Source of the DNA: Sulfolobales archaeon HS-7
GTDB lineage: Archaea; Thermoproteota; Thermoprotei_A; Sulfolobales; Sulfolobaceae
NCBI GenBank assembly: GCA_019704295.1
Contig: AP024596.1
Coordinates: 1,225,369-1,289,368 of the forward strand
Reading direction: 5' to 3'
Length of the DNA stretch: 64,000 nt
Made by a program: the position numbers and the translations under genes. Positions 1 to 8,240 of the stretch are shown piece by piece; the first letter of the stretch is position 1, and every line of letters starts with the position of its first letter. A model generated the notes under the pieces. That model searched no databases, was not told the DNA's origin, and worked only from the letters and a program-made list of their open reading frames with translations.

Positions 1-1
1 G

Positions 2-418
2 CTATACGATGGAAAATTATCATATCCCGTGATTTTTCAAAACAGTTATAGGACAGTGAAGGTCTCCGTATTAGGTATCACAAAGTACTATGGGTATCTT
101 ACGTTTAATTATCCTGAACTTGTAAGACAGGTAGTAAGGGACATCGCTTTCAATAACTTGGATTTCAGCGTTGAGGCAATAGGACACACTCTGACTAACT
201 TAGTTACCGTGGTAAGGGGGAATAGCGTTACATTTGTAAACCTCAATCCCTTTAACATAAGATTCTTCGTTAACCTTAAGGAAAACTCATATGTTGAGCT
301 GGAAAAGCCGAGCGTAGGGGCTAAAATAGTTAGTGAGGAGAGCCTGAACAACGGAAAAAGAGTAAAAGTCGGAGTTAGCGCACATGGGCAAGCCTTACTT
401 AAGATCACTACTCGCTGA
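2..418 (+). CDS. C-terminal part of a protein entering from the left edge (possibly glycosidase-related)
   Basis: The reading frame is open from base 2, so the GTG at 29 is probably not the true start and this is the last ~138 residues of a longer protein. The stretch has a short helix with Y-PELVRQVVRDIAFN followed by beta strands ending GVSAHGQALLKI. That layout (nucleotide-independent helix, then a C-terminal beta domain with a phrase like VTFVNLNPF) recalls the end of the GATase-like/beta-sandwich part of GH42-type and related glycosidases, but this is an impression, not a match I can prove. It converges on the endoglucanase gene with an 11-base overlap of the two 3' ends, which fits a shared carbohydrate role. 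Confidence 0.6.
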   Translation, partial: LYDGKLSYPVIFQNSYRTVKVSVLGITKYYGYLTFNYPELVRQVVRDIAFNNLDFSVEAIGHTLTNLVTVVRGNSVTFVNLNPFNIRFFVNLKENSYVELEKPSVGAKIVSEESLNNGKRVKVGVSAHGQALLKITTR

Positions 419-1355
419 TCTCCCAGCTGTACAAATGATATCCCCCTACAGCCACGCCGTTTTGATTGTTAATTTCCATTCCTACCTGTATTGCATCTAA
501 GTAATAGTGCAAAATAGAATCTTTCCATCCCGCCTTGGATTCTAGAATTACGGACAACTGCTTTAGGGCAATACCCACTGGAATCTCGAATTCGCCTGAA
601 TATAAAGGAATTTTAGGGGTAAAAACTACCAGAGTCCAACCACCCCCACTTACATTTAACACCCAAACATTCCACGAAATGGGAGTCTTCGTACCGTTTA
701 TGTAATCAGTTAATGTGATCGAACCAGCGTATTGGTAATATGGAGCCCTTGATAGATTTTCCGTATAATACATCCAGAACATGACTTCCAGGTCTCCCTT
801 GGTAATAGAACTCACGTTAGTCCCCGGCTGAGGTGTCAGCCAAATATCATACGAGAAATCAGTTATACTTCCCCTATACAAAAACAGAGCGTACTTAACA
901 GTGGAAGTGAAGTTTGGCGTTTGCCCCAGAATTTCTGGTAAAGGTAACCACGAAACCTCATAGGTCCTGTTTTCGAATGGAAACCACTCCTCTGCTCCAT
1001 ACATGAGTCCTGGATATCCTAATACCGGAGTACCTGGAGCAGTTTTCTTTACATTTGTTAGATTTACTAGGACGTAAAAACCCGTTCTGTTATACGTAAC
1101 TAAAGAGTACCCATTTGCCTCTTCCACGTTCCACATGAAGGGTGAGGCAATTAATGAGGCCTCGTTTCCTCTTATGAAGGTAAGTGGGTACCAATAGTAT
1201 TGATTGCCTATAGCAGTGGCGTTATTTGTTATTGCCGGTATTAAAAGGACAGTCTCTTGGGACGAGGAAATTAGCTTGGACTGCCTTGCTTCGAGGTAAA
1301 GAAAAGAACTAGCTACTAAGATAACTACTATTGCAATAATTACTTTACTCCGCAT
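408..1355 (-). CDS. Secreted GH12 family endo-beta-glucanase
   Basis: Predicted endoglucanase cutting beta-1,4-glucans (cellulose-like) outside the cell. An N-terminal hydrophobic segment (residues ~4-20, IIAIVVILVASSFLYL) acts as signal or anchor. The GH12 pattern is visible: DLEVMFWMYY places the likely nucleophile at E190, and IQVGMEI near the C-terminus places the likely acid/base at E294. There are many N-x-S/T glycosylation sites, as usual for Sulfolobales exoproteins. Length 315 aa fits the family's archaeal members with an added stalk. It starts 3 bases after the stop of the ATPase gene, so it is probably the last gene of the importer operon, coupling hydrolysis outside with uptake. 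From memory S. solfataricus also has GH12 endoglucanases. The family call is fairly sure; the exact substrate is inferred. Confidence 0.8.
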   Translation of the reverse strand: MRSKVIIAIVVILVASSFLYLEARQSKLISSSQETVLLIPAITNNATAIGNQYYWYPLTFIRGNEASLIASPFMWNVEEANGYSLVTYNRTGFYVLVNLTNVKKTAPGTPVLGYPGLMYGAEEWFPFENRTYEVSWLPLPEILGQTPNFTSTVKYALFLYRGSITDFSYDIWLTPQPGTNVSSITKGDLEVMFWMYYTENLSRAPYYQYAGSITLTDYINGTKTPISWNVWVLNVSGGGWTLVVFTPKIPLYSGEFEIPVGIALKQLSVILESKAGWKDSILHYYLDAIQVGMEINNQNGVAVGGYHLYSWEISE

Positions 1356-1358
1356 ATC

Positions 1359-2159
1359 TCAGTCAATCCTAGTGTATGGGTTTGGTACGACTTTTGTTAA
1401 CAATTTCGTGTATTCATTTTGTGGGTTCGTTATAACCCTTTCAACGTCACCCTCCTCAACTATTCTTCCTTGTTTGACTACGTATACCCTGTCAGCTACA
1501 TATCCAATAGTCGCTATATCATGGGTAATGTACATTATTGATATCCCCTTTTCATCTCTAAGTCTCTTGAAGAGCTCTAACAAGGACGCTCTTATTGACG
1601 CGTCCACGTTTGAGACAGGTTCATCCGCTACCAGAACCTTTGGATTTAGGGCGAGAACTCTTGCCAAGTACACTCTCTGCCTCTGCCCACCAGAAAGCTG
1701 GAAAGGATATTTATACAGGAATTCCTCTGGAGGGGAAAGCGATACCTCCTTGAGGAGTTCGACGACCCTCTCCTCTATATCTCCGTTATATTTGTATAAT
1801 TTAAGGGGCCTCTCAATATGCCACTTAACTGTGTGGGTAGGATCTAGTGAAGAATAGGGATCTTGAAACACCAGATTGACATCAGCCCTATATCTCCTAA
1901 GTTCCTTCTTGCTCATTTTCGTTACGTCAAGTCCCATTGGATAATACATTATACTTCCCTTTGTTGGCTTAAGTAATCCGACAATCATCCACGCGATTAC
2001 CGTTTTTCCTCCCCCGCTCCCTCCTACCATTCCAACTATTTCATTCTCCCTTATTTCCATATTTACGTCCCATATACCAGGTCTGTGTTCTTTCCTGAGT
2101 AAACCAGTCCTAACGATAAAGTCTTTGTAGACGTGAATTAACTCGATTAGTTTACTCAT
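1359..2159 (-). CDS. ABC transporter ATPase, OppF/DppF type
   Basis: One of two ATP-hydrolysing subunits of the Opp/Dpp-type importer encoded here, acting on the inner face of the membrane. Visible motifs are a Walker A with an unusual second glycine (GGSGGGKTVIAW), the signature LSGGQRQRVYLA, a Walker B ending VLVADEPVSNVD and the switch histidine in ITHDIAT. At 266 aa it is shorter than typical OppF (~320 aa) and lacks the C-terminal oligo_HPY domain that its partner has. Its ATG overlaps the end of the upstream ATPase gene by 8 bases, and the endoglucanase gene follows after 3 bases, so the genes are very likely co-transcribed and translationally coupled. Confidence 0.9.
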   Translation of the reverse strand: MSKLIELIHVYKDFIVRTGLLRKEHRPGIWDVNMEIRENEIVGMVGGSGGGKTVIAWMIVGLLKPTKGSIMYYPMGLDVTKMSKKELRRYRADVNLVFQDPYSSLDPTHTVKWHIERPLKLYKYNGDIEERVVELLKEVSLSPPEEFLYKYPFQLSGGQRQRVYLARVLALNPKVLVADEPVSNVDASIRASLLELFKRLRDEKGISIMYITHDIATIGYVADRVYVVKQGRIVEEGDVERVITNPQNEYTKLLTKVVPNPYTRID

Positions 2160-3159
2160 AGATCTTCTTCACCTCCTTTTTCCACTCGGGATATCTACTA
2201 CATATGTAAAATCCGTATTGATCGTAACTCACCTTTTCCGGAGGGACCTCCCTGCACGTATCTGTAGCGAAAGGACATCTTGATGAGAATACGCATCCCT
2301 TGGGATACCTTCCGAAACCCTCAAAGTCCCCAGGAATTCGCGGTAGTTTTTTGCCCCTTGATGTTATCGTAGGTACGCTATGTAAAAGTAGGTATGTATA
2401 AGGATTATAAGCGTCTTCAAGCAGGGTCTCATAGCTGCCGTATTCCAATACCTGTCCTCCATACATAACTGCTATATAGTCCGATATCTGAAACAGCATT
2501 GCGATATCGTGACTTATGATCAGGAGGGATAAACTCTTCTCCTTCTGAAGTCTCTTTATTAGCTTAAGTATTTCATGTTGAACGACCACGTCAAGACCTG
2601 TTGTAGGTTCGTCCATTATGACTATTCTCGGATCAAGAATCAATGAAACGGCTATTACTACCCTTTGTCGCATTCCTCCTGACAATTGAAACGGATACAT
2701 GTCCAAAACCTGTTTATCTGAGAACCCGACGTCCTCCAGAGCTCTGTAAATCACGTTAATATTAGAGTAGTAATCCATACCCCTTGATTTTAAGACATCG
2801 AAGAATATCTCCTTAACCTTGCGTATGGGATTTAAGGAGTTCTGGGCAGCTTGAGGTACAAAAGAGATCAATTTCCCTCGTATCTCGTTCACCTGTTCGT
2901 TGTCCATTGAGAGCACGTCATACTTACCGTCTACTATTATGCTCCCCGATTCGACTAACATAGGGGGATTTATGAATTTCATAATGGCCGAGGCAAGTGT
3001 CGATTTCCCGGAACCTGATTCCCCAGCTATTCCCGTTATTTTGTTTGACGGGATATCAATGGTTACATTCCTTAGTACTGTGGTAAGTCCAGAGTCGGAT
3101 ATATACCCGACTCGGAGTCCCCTAACTGATATTGCCGGTTCCGTCACCATTATCACCAT
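2152..3159 (-). CDS. ABC transporter ATPase, OppD/DppD type
   Basis: Second nucleotide-binding subunit of the importer. Motifs: Walker A GESGSGKSTLA, signature LSGGMRQRVVIA, Walker B IVIMDEPTTGLD, switch SHDIAM. The last ~65 residues form the oligopeptide/dipeptide-type C-terminal region (PRIPGDFEGFGRYPKGC then further cysteines CPF, C-REVPP, ICSRYPEW), a four-cysteine pattern associated with an iron-sulfur site in this subfamily. The annotated start overlaps the preceding permease gene by 38 bases; the internal ATG three codons later (MVTEPAISV) is about equally good. It belongs to the five-gene minus-strand operon. Confidence 0.92.
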   Translation of the reverse strand: MVIMVTEPAISVRGLRVGYISDSGLTTVLRNVTIDIPSNKITGIAGESGSGKSTLASAIMKFINPPMLVESGSIIVDGKYDVLSMDNEQVNEIRGKLISFVPQAAQNSLNPIRKVKEIFFDVLKSRGMDYYSNINVIYRALEDVGFSDKQVLDMYPFQLSGGMRQRVVIAVSLILDPRIVIMDEPTTGLDVVVQHEILKLIKRLQKEKSLSLLIISHDIAMLFQISDYIAVMYGGQVLEYGSYETLLEDAYNPYTYLLLHSVPTITSRGKKLPRIPGDFEGFGRYPKGCVFSSRCPFATDTCREVPPEKVSYDQYGFYICSRYPEWKKEVKKIYE

Positions 3160-4114
3160 TATTTTCTTTAATTTGTTTATAATATTTCTTTATATTCCAC
3201 TCCCTTAATTTTGGATTAGCTACTCTATCTATGCCCCTGTTTATTAAAGCAAATGAAAGGGCAACGAGACCAATCATTAGTCCTGGTGGGACGTACCACC
3301 ACCACAGACCCCTTAAGTAGGCCTCTCCTCCGAGGGACCAGTAGAGCATCGTCCCCCAATTCACTTGAGTTAAACTTCCAAGCCCGAAGTAGTATATGAA
3401 GGTTAATCCCGCGATACCGTAAATTGCTGTAAAGAAGAAATTCGAAGCTATAAAGGGAAGGTTATTAGGAATGATTTGTTGAAATATAACGTTCATTTTA
3501 GATTCCCCTATAAGCTCTGAGGAAAGTATGTACTCCTTCCTTCTAGTGGAGAGTACAAGGGATCGTAATACACGGGCACCCCACGCCCAACCGGTGGCTG
3601 ACAGCGCCCCCAGAATTACAAAGTAGCCTAGCTTTATGGAAATTGCACCGAGATATGCCCCTATTAATTCGATGATGAGAATTCCCGGTATTATGAGAAA
3701 TATTTGCGTAATTCCACTCAATATTCTGTCCACTATCGTGTCGGCATAAAGACCTGCGGTAATTCCGACTAAAATAGCTATAAATGTTCCTATGAGACCA
3801 GTTAATATCCCTACTGCTATTACGGGAAAACCTCCCACTAATAGCTGGGAGAATACGTCCTGTCCGTAATCAGTCGTTCCGAGTAGATGCTGGAAAGATG
3901 GAGGTAGATCTCTCGGAAAGCTAGTCTGATTGGGGTTATAGGGGGTATAGAAAACCCCAATAGTACAGAAGACAATTATACCTAGAAGAAGGTAAAGTCC
4001 TACACGCGATATCCTCTGTTCCCATATACCCTGTAAAAGACTGTAAAACGCACTTTGTTTATCCACGTTAATCCTGAATCTCCTCTCTCTTTGTTTAGTT
4101 CTACTTACGCCCAT
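3122..4114 (-). CDS. ABC transporter permease, OppC/DppC type
   Basis: Membrane channel subunit with an N-terminal cytoplasmic stretch of about 35 residues, a first membrane helix (VGLYLLLGIIVFCTIGVFY) and the OppC hallmark just after it (PPSFQHLLGTTDYGQDVFSQLL), then about five further helices. The EAA-like loop lies near STRRKEYILSSELIGESK. Length 330 aa is normal. Its ATG shares one base with the TAA of the upstream permease gene, showing tight coupling. It should pair with the OppB-type subunit and the two ATPases. Confidence 0.92.
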   Translation of the reverse strand: MGVSRTKQRERRFRINVDKQSAFYSLLQGIWEQRISRVGLYLLLGIIVFCTIGVFYTPYNPNQTSFPRDLPPSFQHLLGTTDYGQDVFSQLLVGGFPVIAVGILTGLIGTFIAILVGITAGLYADTIVDRILSGITQIFLIIPGILIIELIGAYLGAISIKLGYFVILGALSATGWAWGARVLRSLVLSTRRKEYILSSELIGESKMNVIFQQIIPNNLPFIASNFFFTAIYGIAGLTFIYYFGLGSLTQVNWGTMLYWSLGGEAYLRGLWWWYVPPGLMIGLVALSFALINRGIDRVANPKLREWNIKKYYKQIKENNGDNGDGTGNIS

Positions 4115-5145
4115 TATACTCCCTCAGTCTCCTCATGACTAGTTCTAGGGTCTATCATTCCATAAACGATATCTGCAACGAAATTACTTAGAACCATTGC
4201 GGTAACGAGCATGAAGAATATTCCATTTAATAACGGATAATCTAATGCGGTAATCGCTTCGTTAAAGAAATATCCTAAGCCAGCGTAATTGAAAAGGAGT
4301 TCGATTGCTATCGCACCTAGCACAGAGTAACCAAGAGCTATGGAGAAGCTAGTGAAGTTGGGTAGTAGTGCTAACCTGTAGGCTTTTTGTGATACCTGTT
4401 TCTCTGGAACACCCATAAGCCTGTAATAGTTCATGTAGTCTTCCTGAAGTATTGGGATCATGTTATTTCTCATTCCCATTACCCATCCTGCCAATGAAAA
4501 TGCGATCAGAGTTATTACTGGTAGCATTGCATGATAAACAACTGACCAAATAAAGGGTAATGAGAATTCCGGCCTAATGAACTTGAAAGTGTTATACTGA
4601 CTACCCAAAGGAAATATGTGAGCGTCAACCGCTAGAAACTCTATGAGAATTTCTCCCGTAACGAATACTGGAAATGTGTAAAGGAACATTGTGCCTCCAA
4701 CAATGAGGTAATCCTTTATGCCGCCTCGAGATAGAGCTGCAGTTCTCCCCAAAATGTTTCCAATGAAGAAGGCTCCTACAACTGCAGGGATTACTATCGC
4801 AAAAGTCCAAGGAGCAGCCTCCTCTATTATTTGAGAGACGGGCACAGGAAACTCCAAGAGAGAGGGACCGAAATTAAGCTGTATAATATCTTTAAGGAAA
4901 TCGAAATATTGAATGTAAAGCGGCGTGTGGTAGTATTGTGACAACCCAAGTTGCTGAACAAGAATCTCTATTTCTTGTTGAACGTTATTCCCATACGCTG
5001 ATGCCGCTGCTCCTATTCTACCGTAAATTATCGTTCCTAAAACACTCCCAGGAATAAGACGAGGCAAAATGAAATCAATAGATATGCCGACAAACCAAAT
5101 GATTATATAATATATACCTCTCTTTATTAGGTACTCCTTTTTCAT
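4114..5145 (-). CDS. ABC transporter permease, OppB/DppB type
   Basis: First gene of the importer operon. A first helix near residues 10-28 (GIYYIIIWFVGISIDFILP) is followed by an external region containing LGLSQYYHTPLYIQYFDFLKDI, the usual OppB phrase where the periplasmic face meets the binding protein, and then about five helices; the EAA-type loop is around MNYYRLMGVPEKQVSQKAYR. At 343 aa it has the usual length. The ATG at 5145 lies about 28-30 bases from a TATA-like box (aatatttata read on the minus strand, 5171-5180), so the mRNA is nearly leaderless. It is divergent from the binding-protein gene at 5397. Confidence 0.92.
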   Translation of the reverse strand: MKKEYLIKRGIYYIIIWFVGISIDFILPRLIPGSVLGTIIYGRIGAAASAYGNNVQQEIEILVQQLGLSQYYHTPLYIQYFDFLKDIIQLNFGPSLLEFPVPVSQIIEEAAPWTFAIVIPAVVGAFFIGNILGRTAALSRGGIKDYLIVGGTMFLYTFPVFVTGEILIEFLAVDAHIFPLGSQYNTFKFIRPEFSLPFIWSVVYHAMLPVITLIAFSLAGWVMGMRNNMIPILQEDYMNYYRLMGVPEKQVSQKAYRLALLPNFTSFSIALGYSVLGAIAIELLFNYAGLGYFFNEAITALDYPLLNGIFFMLVTAMVLSNFVADIVYGMIDPRTSHEETEGV

Positions 5146-5396
5146 TAAGTATAGTATGCAGTTATAACTATATAAATATTAACTACTCAATAAGTTCTAA
5201 ATTCAGTTGAGAATTATCAGATATTACCTCGAGAATGTACGCTGATCAATTACGTAATATTTAATTAAATGAGGATAACTGGTGGCTGTTCCTTCTCCCC
5301 TTGTATAATTATATAATTCATGGAGATATGTAATATAAGTATTTGCATAAAGTTTAAATAGTCATGATAGATGAAGAAATTAGATAAGGTGAAGAT
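5146..5396. promoter_or_regulatory. Divergent promoter region between importer operon and binding-protein gene
   Basis: This 251-base region drives both directions. For the plus-strand gene a TATA box agtttaaata is at 5351-5360 and a Shine-Dalgarno-like aaggtga is at 5387-5392, so that mRNA has a short leader, unlike most genes here. For the minus-strand operon the box is at 5171-5180. A shared middle of about 170 bases would be a natural site for a sugar-responsive regulator; I see no clear operator. Confidence 0.6.
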
Positions 5397-7469
5397 ATGA
5401 GTATAGAACTCAACTTAAAGAAAATGGTTTCTCTGTTTTTAGCAATATTGATGGTAATGGGATTCGGAATAATGCTGACGCCAGTTTTAGCCCAAAGTTC
5501 AACATCAACGACGCAGCCAGAGGGTAGTATAACAATACTGGGTTCACCAGGCGAAGTGTGGCAAGATAACTTCAATCCATGGAGTGCTCCAGCCTTACCA
5601 GGCGGCTTAATTTACTTTATTTACGAACCGTTGGCACTGGTTAACCCGCTAAGTGGGCAAGTAATCCCATGGTTAGCAACTAATTGGTCGTGGACTTCTG
5701 GGTACGTTTACGTTAATAACTCAGGAAACTTAACCAAAGTTCCTACAAGAGCCATTATAGTAAATCTGAGGGAAAACGTAACATTTAGCAATGGTGTTCC
5801 CTTTAATGCTACAGCAGTTTGGTACACAGTTGCCCTTGAACAGGCATATCCTCAATTGGGATATTTAGCTGGAACAGTAGCTAACATCACAATATTAGGA
5901 CCGTACAGTATTGAGATAATATTCAATCCAAATCAGGGGCCAATAACTCTTTACACACTGCTTAGGCAATTTATAGTAGATCCCTATCAGTGGGGTGCAA
6001 TATTTCCACTCAAGCAACTTCCTAATGGTACTATTGTGGCACTGAATCAAACTGGAAACCCATACAGATATCCTAATACCGATCCGATAGGCACAGGTCC
6101 ATATGTGTTATACAGTTTTACCCCGCAGGAAATAGTTCTAGCTGCTAACCCGCATTACTGGATGCCGGGAGAACCACGTATTAAGTATTTATACTACCCA
6201 TCATATCCGAGCAACGTTCAGGCAGACACTGCTCTCAACAACGGTCAGATCACTTGGGGTGGAATTTTCGAACCTAACATTCAGCAAGATTTTACTTCTA
6301 AGAATCCTCAATATTACCACTACTATTTTGAACCCCAAGTACCGGTTATGCTAACTTTTAACGATTTGATGTGGCCTTTATCTGATCCAGTGCTTCGTCA
6401 AGCGATAAGCTTAGCGATCAATAGAACTGCCATATATTACCTCGGCGAGTACGGATATGAACTACCCTCGGCAACACCCCTTCCAATACCACAACAACAA
6501 CTATATGTTCTTAACTCGACTGTCCTCAAGCTGGCGGAACAATTCGCTCCTCCTGACGGTAACGTTTCAGCCGCACTTCAACTGTTAAAGAGTCACGGAT
6601 TTTCTCTAAATTCACAGGGGCAATTGGTAGCTCCTAACGGCACCGTTGTACCTCCACTTACAATAATCACAGTCGCAGGATGGACTGATTGGGATGCTGA
6701 TCTGACGTTGATATCTCAACAATTAAAACAGATAGGTCTGACCGTAAACGTGGAAACACCACCGTTTTCGGTTTGGTTTAGCGACATGGAGACAGGACAC
6801 TACGACATGGCTATTGCATGGGATTTAGTAAGTGGTCCTACCCCGATTGAAGAGTTAGAGGGCTACCTATACAACTACTGGAATTCCCCCGGCAATGTTA
6901 CGCCTATAGGAAACTCAACTTACTATAACTGGGAGAGGTTTAACCTATCCGTTGTATCCCCCTCTTTTGAACAGATGGTACAGTGGGCATGGAATAATTT
7001 CAGTGTAAACCAGACTGCATATGACAACATTATAAATAGACTTGCATTACTCTGGATCCAATACATGCCCTCAGTAGGATTAGTCTATAGTGCATATTGG
7101 TACGAATACATTAACTCAACTGTAGTCGGATGGCCGAACGCCCAAAACCCCTATTGGTTAGGATCTCCTTACAATGGACTGCCTGAGACGGAGCTTCCAG
7201 TAGTCCTCGCTCTTCACTTAGTAAATCAGTCGGTACCAATGCCTTGGTGGTACTATACCTCTCAGGTACCGAAAAGCTGGTACACTTCGAGCAATCCGTT
7301 CGTGGTATCTCCCACAACTACTACCCCAGTCTCAACAACTACTACTTCAATGACTACTCCGCAGTCAACTACGACTCATCCAACAAATAATACGATTATA
7401 TACGTGGTCGTAGCTATTGTAATCATCGTTGTGATAGCGGCTGCTGTATTAGTAATGAGAAGAAAATAA
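5397..7469 (+). CDS. Membrane-anchored solute-binding protein of Opp/Dpp (SBP family 5) ABC importer
   Basis: Substrate-binding subunit of the divergent importer. It has a secretory signal peptide (hydrophobic residues ~10-30, likely cut after VLA before Gln), the SBP family 5 fold with phrases such as DPIGTGPYVLYSFTPQEIVLA and DPVLRQAISLAINR, a Thr/Ser-rich stalk around residues 635-665, and a C-terminal membrane helix ending in RRK. Family knowledge: in Sulfolobales the Opp-class binding proteins have exactly this stalk-and-anchor layout, and several of them bind cellobiose or maltose rather than peptides. The neighbouring GH12 enzyme favours cello-oligosaccharides. Start chosen from the Shine-Dalgarno-like aaggtga 5 bases upstream. 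Downstream lies an AT-rich gap with a T-rich run near 7490-7500 that could end transcription. Confidence 0.92.
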   Translation: MSIELNLKKMVSLFLAILMVMGFGIMLTPVLAQSSTSTTQPEGSITILGSPGEVWQDNFNPWSAPALPGGLIYFIYEPLALVNPLSGQVIPWLATNWSWTSGYVYVNNSGNLTKVPTRAIIVNLRENVTFSNGVPFNATAVWYTVALEQAYPQLGYLAGTVANITILGPYSIEIIFNPNQGPITLYTLLRQFIVDPYQWGAIFPLKQLPNGTIVALNQTGNPYRYPNTDPIGTGPYVLYSFTPQEIVLAANPHYWMPGEPRIKYLYYPSYPSNVQADTALNNGQITWGGIFEPNIQQDFTSKNPQYYHYYFEPQVPVMLTFNDLMWPLSDPVLRQAISLAINRTAIYYLGEYGYELPSATPLPIPQQQLYVLNSTVLKLAEQFAPPDGNVSAALQLLKSHGFSLNSQGQLVAPNGTVVPPLTIITVAGWTDWDADLTLISQQLKQIGLTVNVETPPFSVWFSDMETGHYDMAIAWDLVSGPTPIEELEGYLYNYWNSPGNVTPIGNSTYYNWERFNLSVVSPSFEQMVQWAWNNFSVNQTAYDNIINRLALLWIQYMPSVGLVYSAYWYEYINSTVVGWPNAQNPYWLGSPYNGLPETELPVVLALHLVNQSVPMPWWYYTSQVPKSWYTSSNPFVVSPTTTTPVSTTTTSMTTPQSTTTHPTNNTIIYVVVAIVIIVVIAAAVLVMRRK

Positions 7470-7558
7470 AATTAAGAATATAAGTTAATATTTTTTATTA
7501 TTGCTATTTTTATCCCATTAGGTTAACTCAATCCTCAGGTTTTTCAGGATTATATACG

Positions 7559-7566
7559 CTTATATA
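7559..7566 (+). promoter_or_regulatory. TATA box of the first vapBC pair
   Basis: The box cttatata ends about 22 bases before the ATG at 7588, predicting a leaderless mRNA. The region around it repeats atatacg/tatac-like steps (tatatacgcttatatact), which might form part of the antitoxin's operator. Confidence 0.45.
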
Positions 7567-7587
7567 CTCGTTCTCAAAAAGTATACT

Positions 7588-7824
7588 ATGCCGTTAATAA
7601 CTGTTAAAGTAGGGGAGGAGTTAAAGAGGAAAATGGAAAAATACCCAGAGATCAATTGGAGTGAAGTTATTAGAAGATCAATAGAAGAGGAATTAAGGCA
7701 TCTGTCAGGTAAGGATATAGCAAAGGCGGTTCTACTAACTGAGAAAAACAAGTTCAAGCCCGATGTAGATTTGGTAACTGCCAAGGAGGCAAGGAAATGG
7801 AGATCGTTATTGACGCCTCGATAG
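7588..7824 (+). CDS. vapB: VapB-type antitoxin (ribbon-helix-helix)
   Basis: A 78-aa DNA-binding antitoxin. The N-terminal strand (MPLITVKVGEELKRKME) and the conserved phrase INWSEVIRRSIEEEL are typical of Sulfolobales ribbon-helix-helix VapB proteins; the C-terminal tail would wrap the toxin. It overlaps the vapC gene by 28 bases, the usual coupling. It is expected to repress its own promoter together with the toxin. The second VapB of this window (18477-18737) carries the same YINWSEVIRRKIEE phrase but is clearly a different paralogue. Confidence 0.85.
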   Translation: MPLITVKVGEELKRKMEKYPEINWSEVIRRSIEEELRHLSGKDIAKAVLLTEKNKFKPDVDLVTAKEARKWRSLLTPR

Positions 7825-8210
7825 TCTACCGTTGGTATGCAATTGACGATTATAGCGACTTGGCTATAAGAATAAGGGACGATCATCTTGAAGGTAAATT
7901 CGAACTATCTTCCCTAAATATCATGCCCTATGAAGTCCTGGAAACCATTAGATTCCTAGCTAGTAGCGTCCAGGAGAGTAAATTAAAGGATATTGGAGAG
8001 AGTATATACCTGTATGGGATAAAAATGCACTCGTTTAATGAGGTTTACGAATTGGCTTGCTCTATTTCGTTTGCAGAGGGAATAACTATTCTCGATTCAA
8101 GTTACTTAGCGCTTGCGATAAAGCTAAAAACGAAGTTATATACAGTTAATGAAGCATACAGGGATTTACGGGAAAAGTACAGTGAGAATCTAAATTTTAT
8201 AACCCTTTAA
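7797..8210 (+). CDS. vapC: VapC-type toxin (PIN-domain ribonuclease)
   Basis: A 137-aa PIN-domain endoribonuclease. Acidic active-site positions are visible: D6 in VIDAS, the glutamate in MPYEVLE (about residue 45), and the aspartate of ITILDSSYLALA near residue 100. The ATG overlaps the antitoxin gene, so start choice is firm. Family knowledge: VapC proteins cut RNA (often tRNA or rRNA) and are held inactive by VapB. No odd residues. Confidence 0.85.
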   Translation: MEIVIDASIVYRWYAIDDYSDLAIRIRDDHLEGKFELSSLNIMPYEVLETIRFLASSVQESKLKDIGESIYLYGIKMHSFNEVYELACSISFAEGITILDSSYLALAIKLKTKLYTVNEAYRDLREKYSENLNFITL

Positions 8211-8240
8211 TGTGATGGTATATAATCGTATATACGACCC

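Noticed and set aside
1372-1857. A 161-codon plus-strand frame over the OppF-type ATPase gene
   Set aside because: Antisense shadow of a gene with clear Walker and signature motifs.
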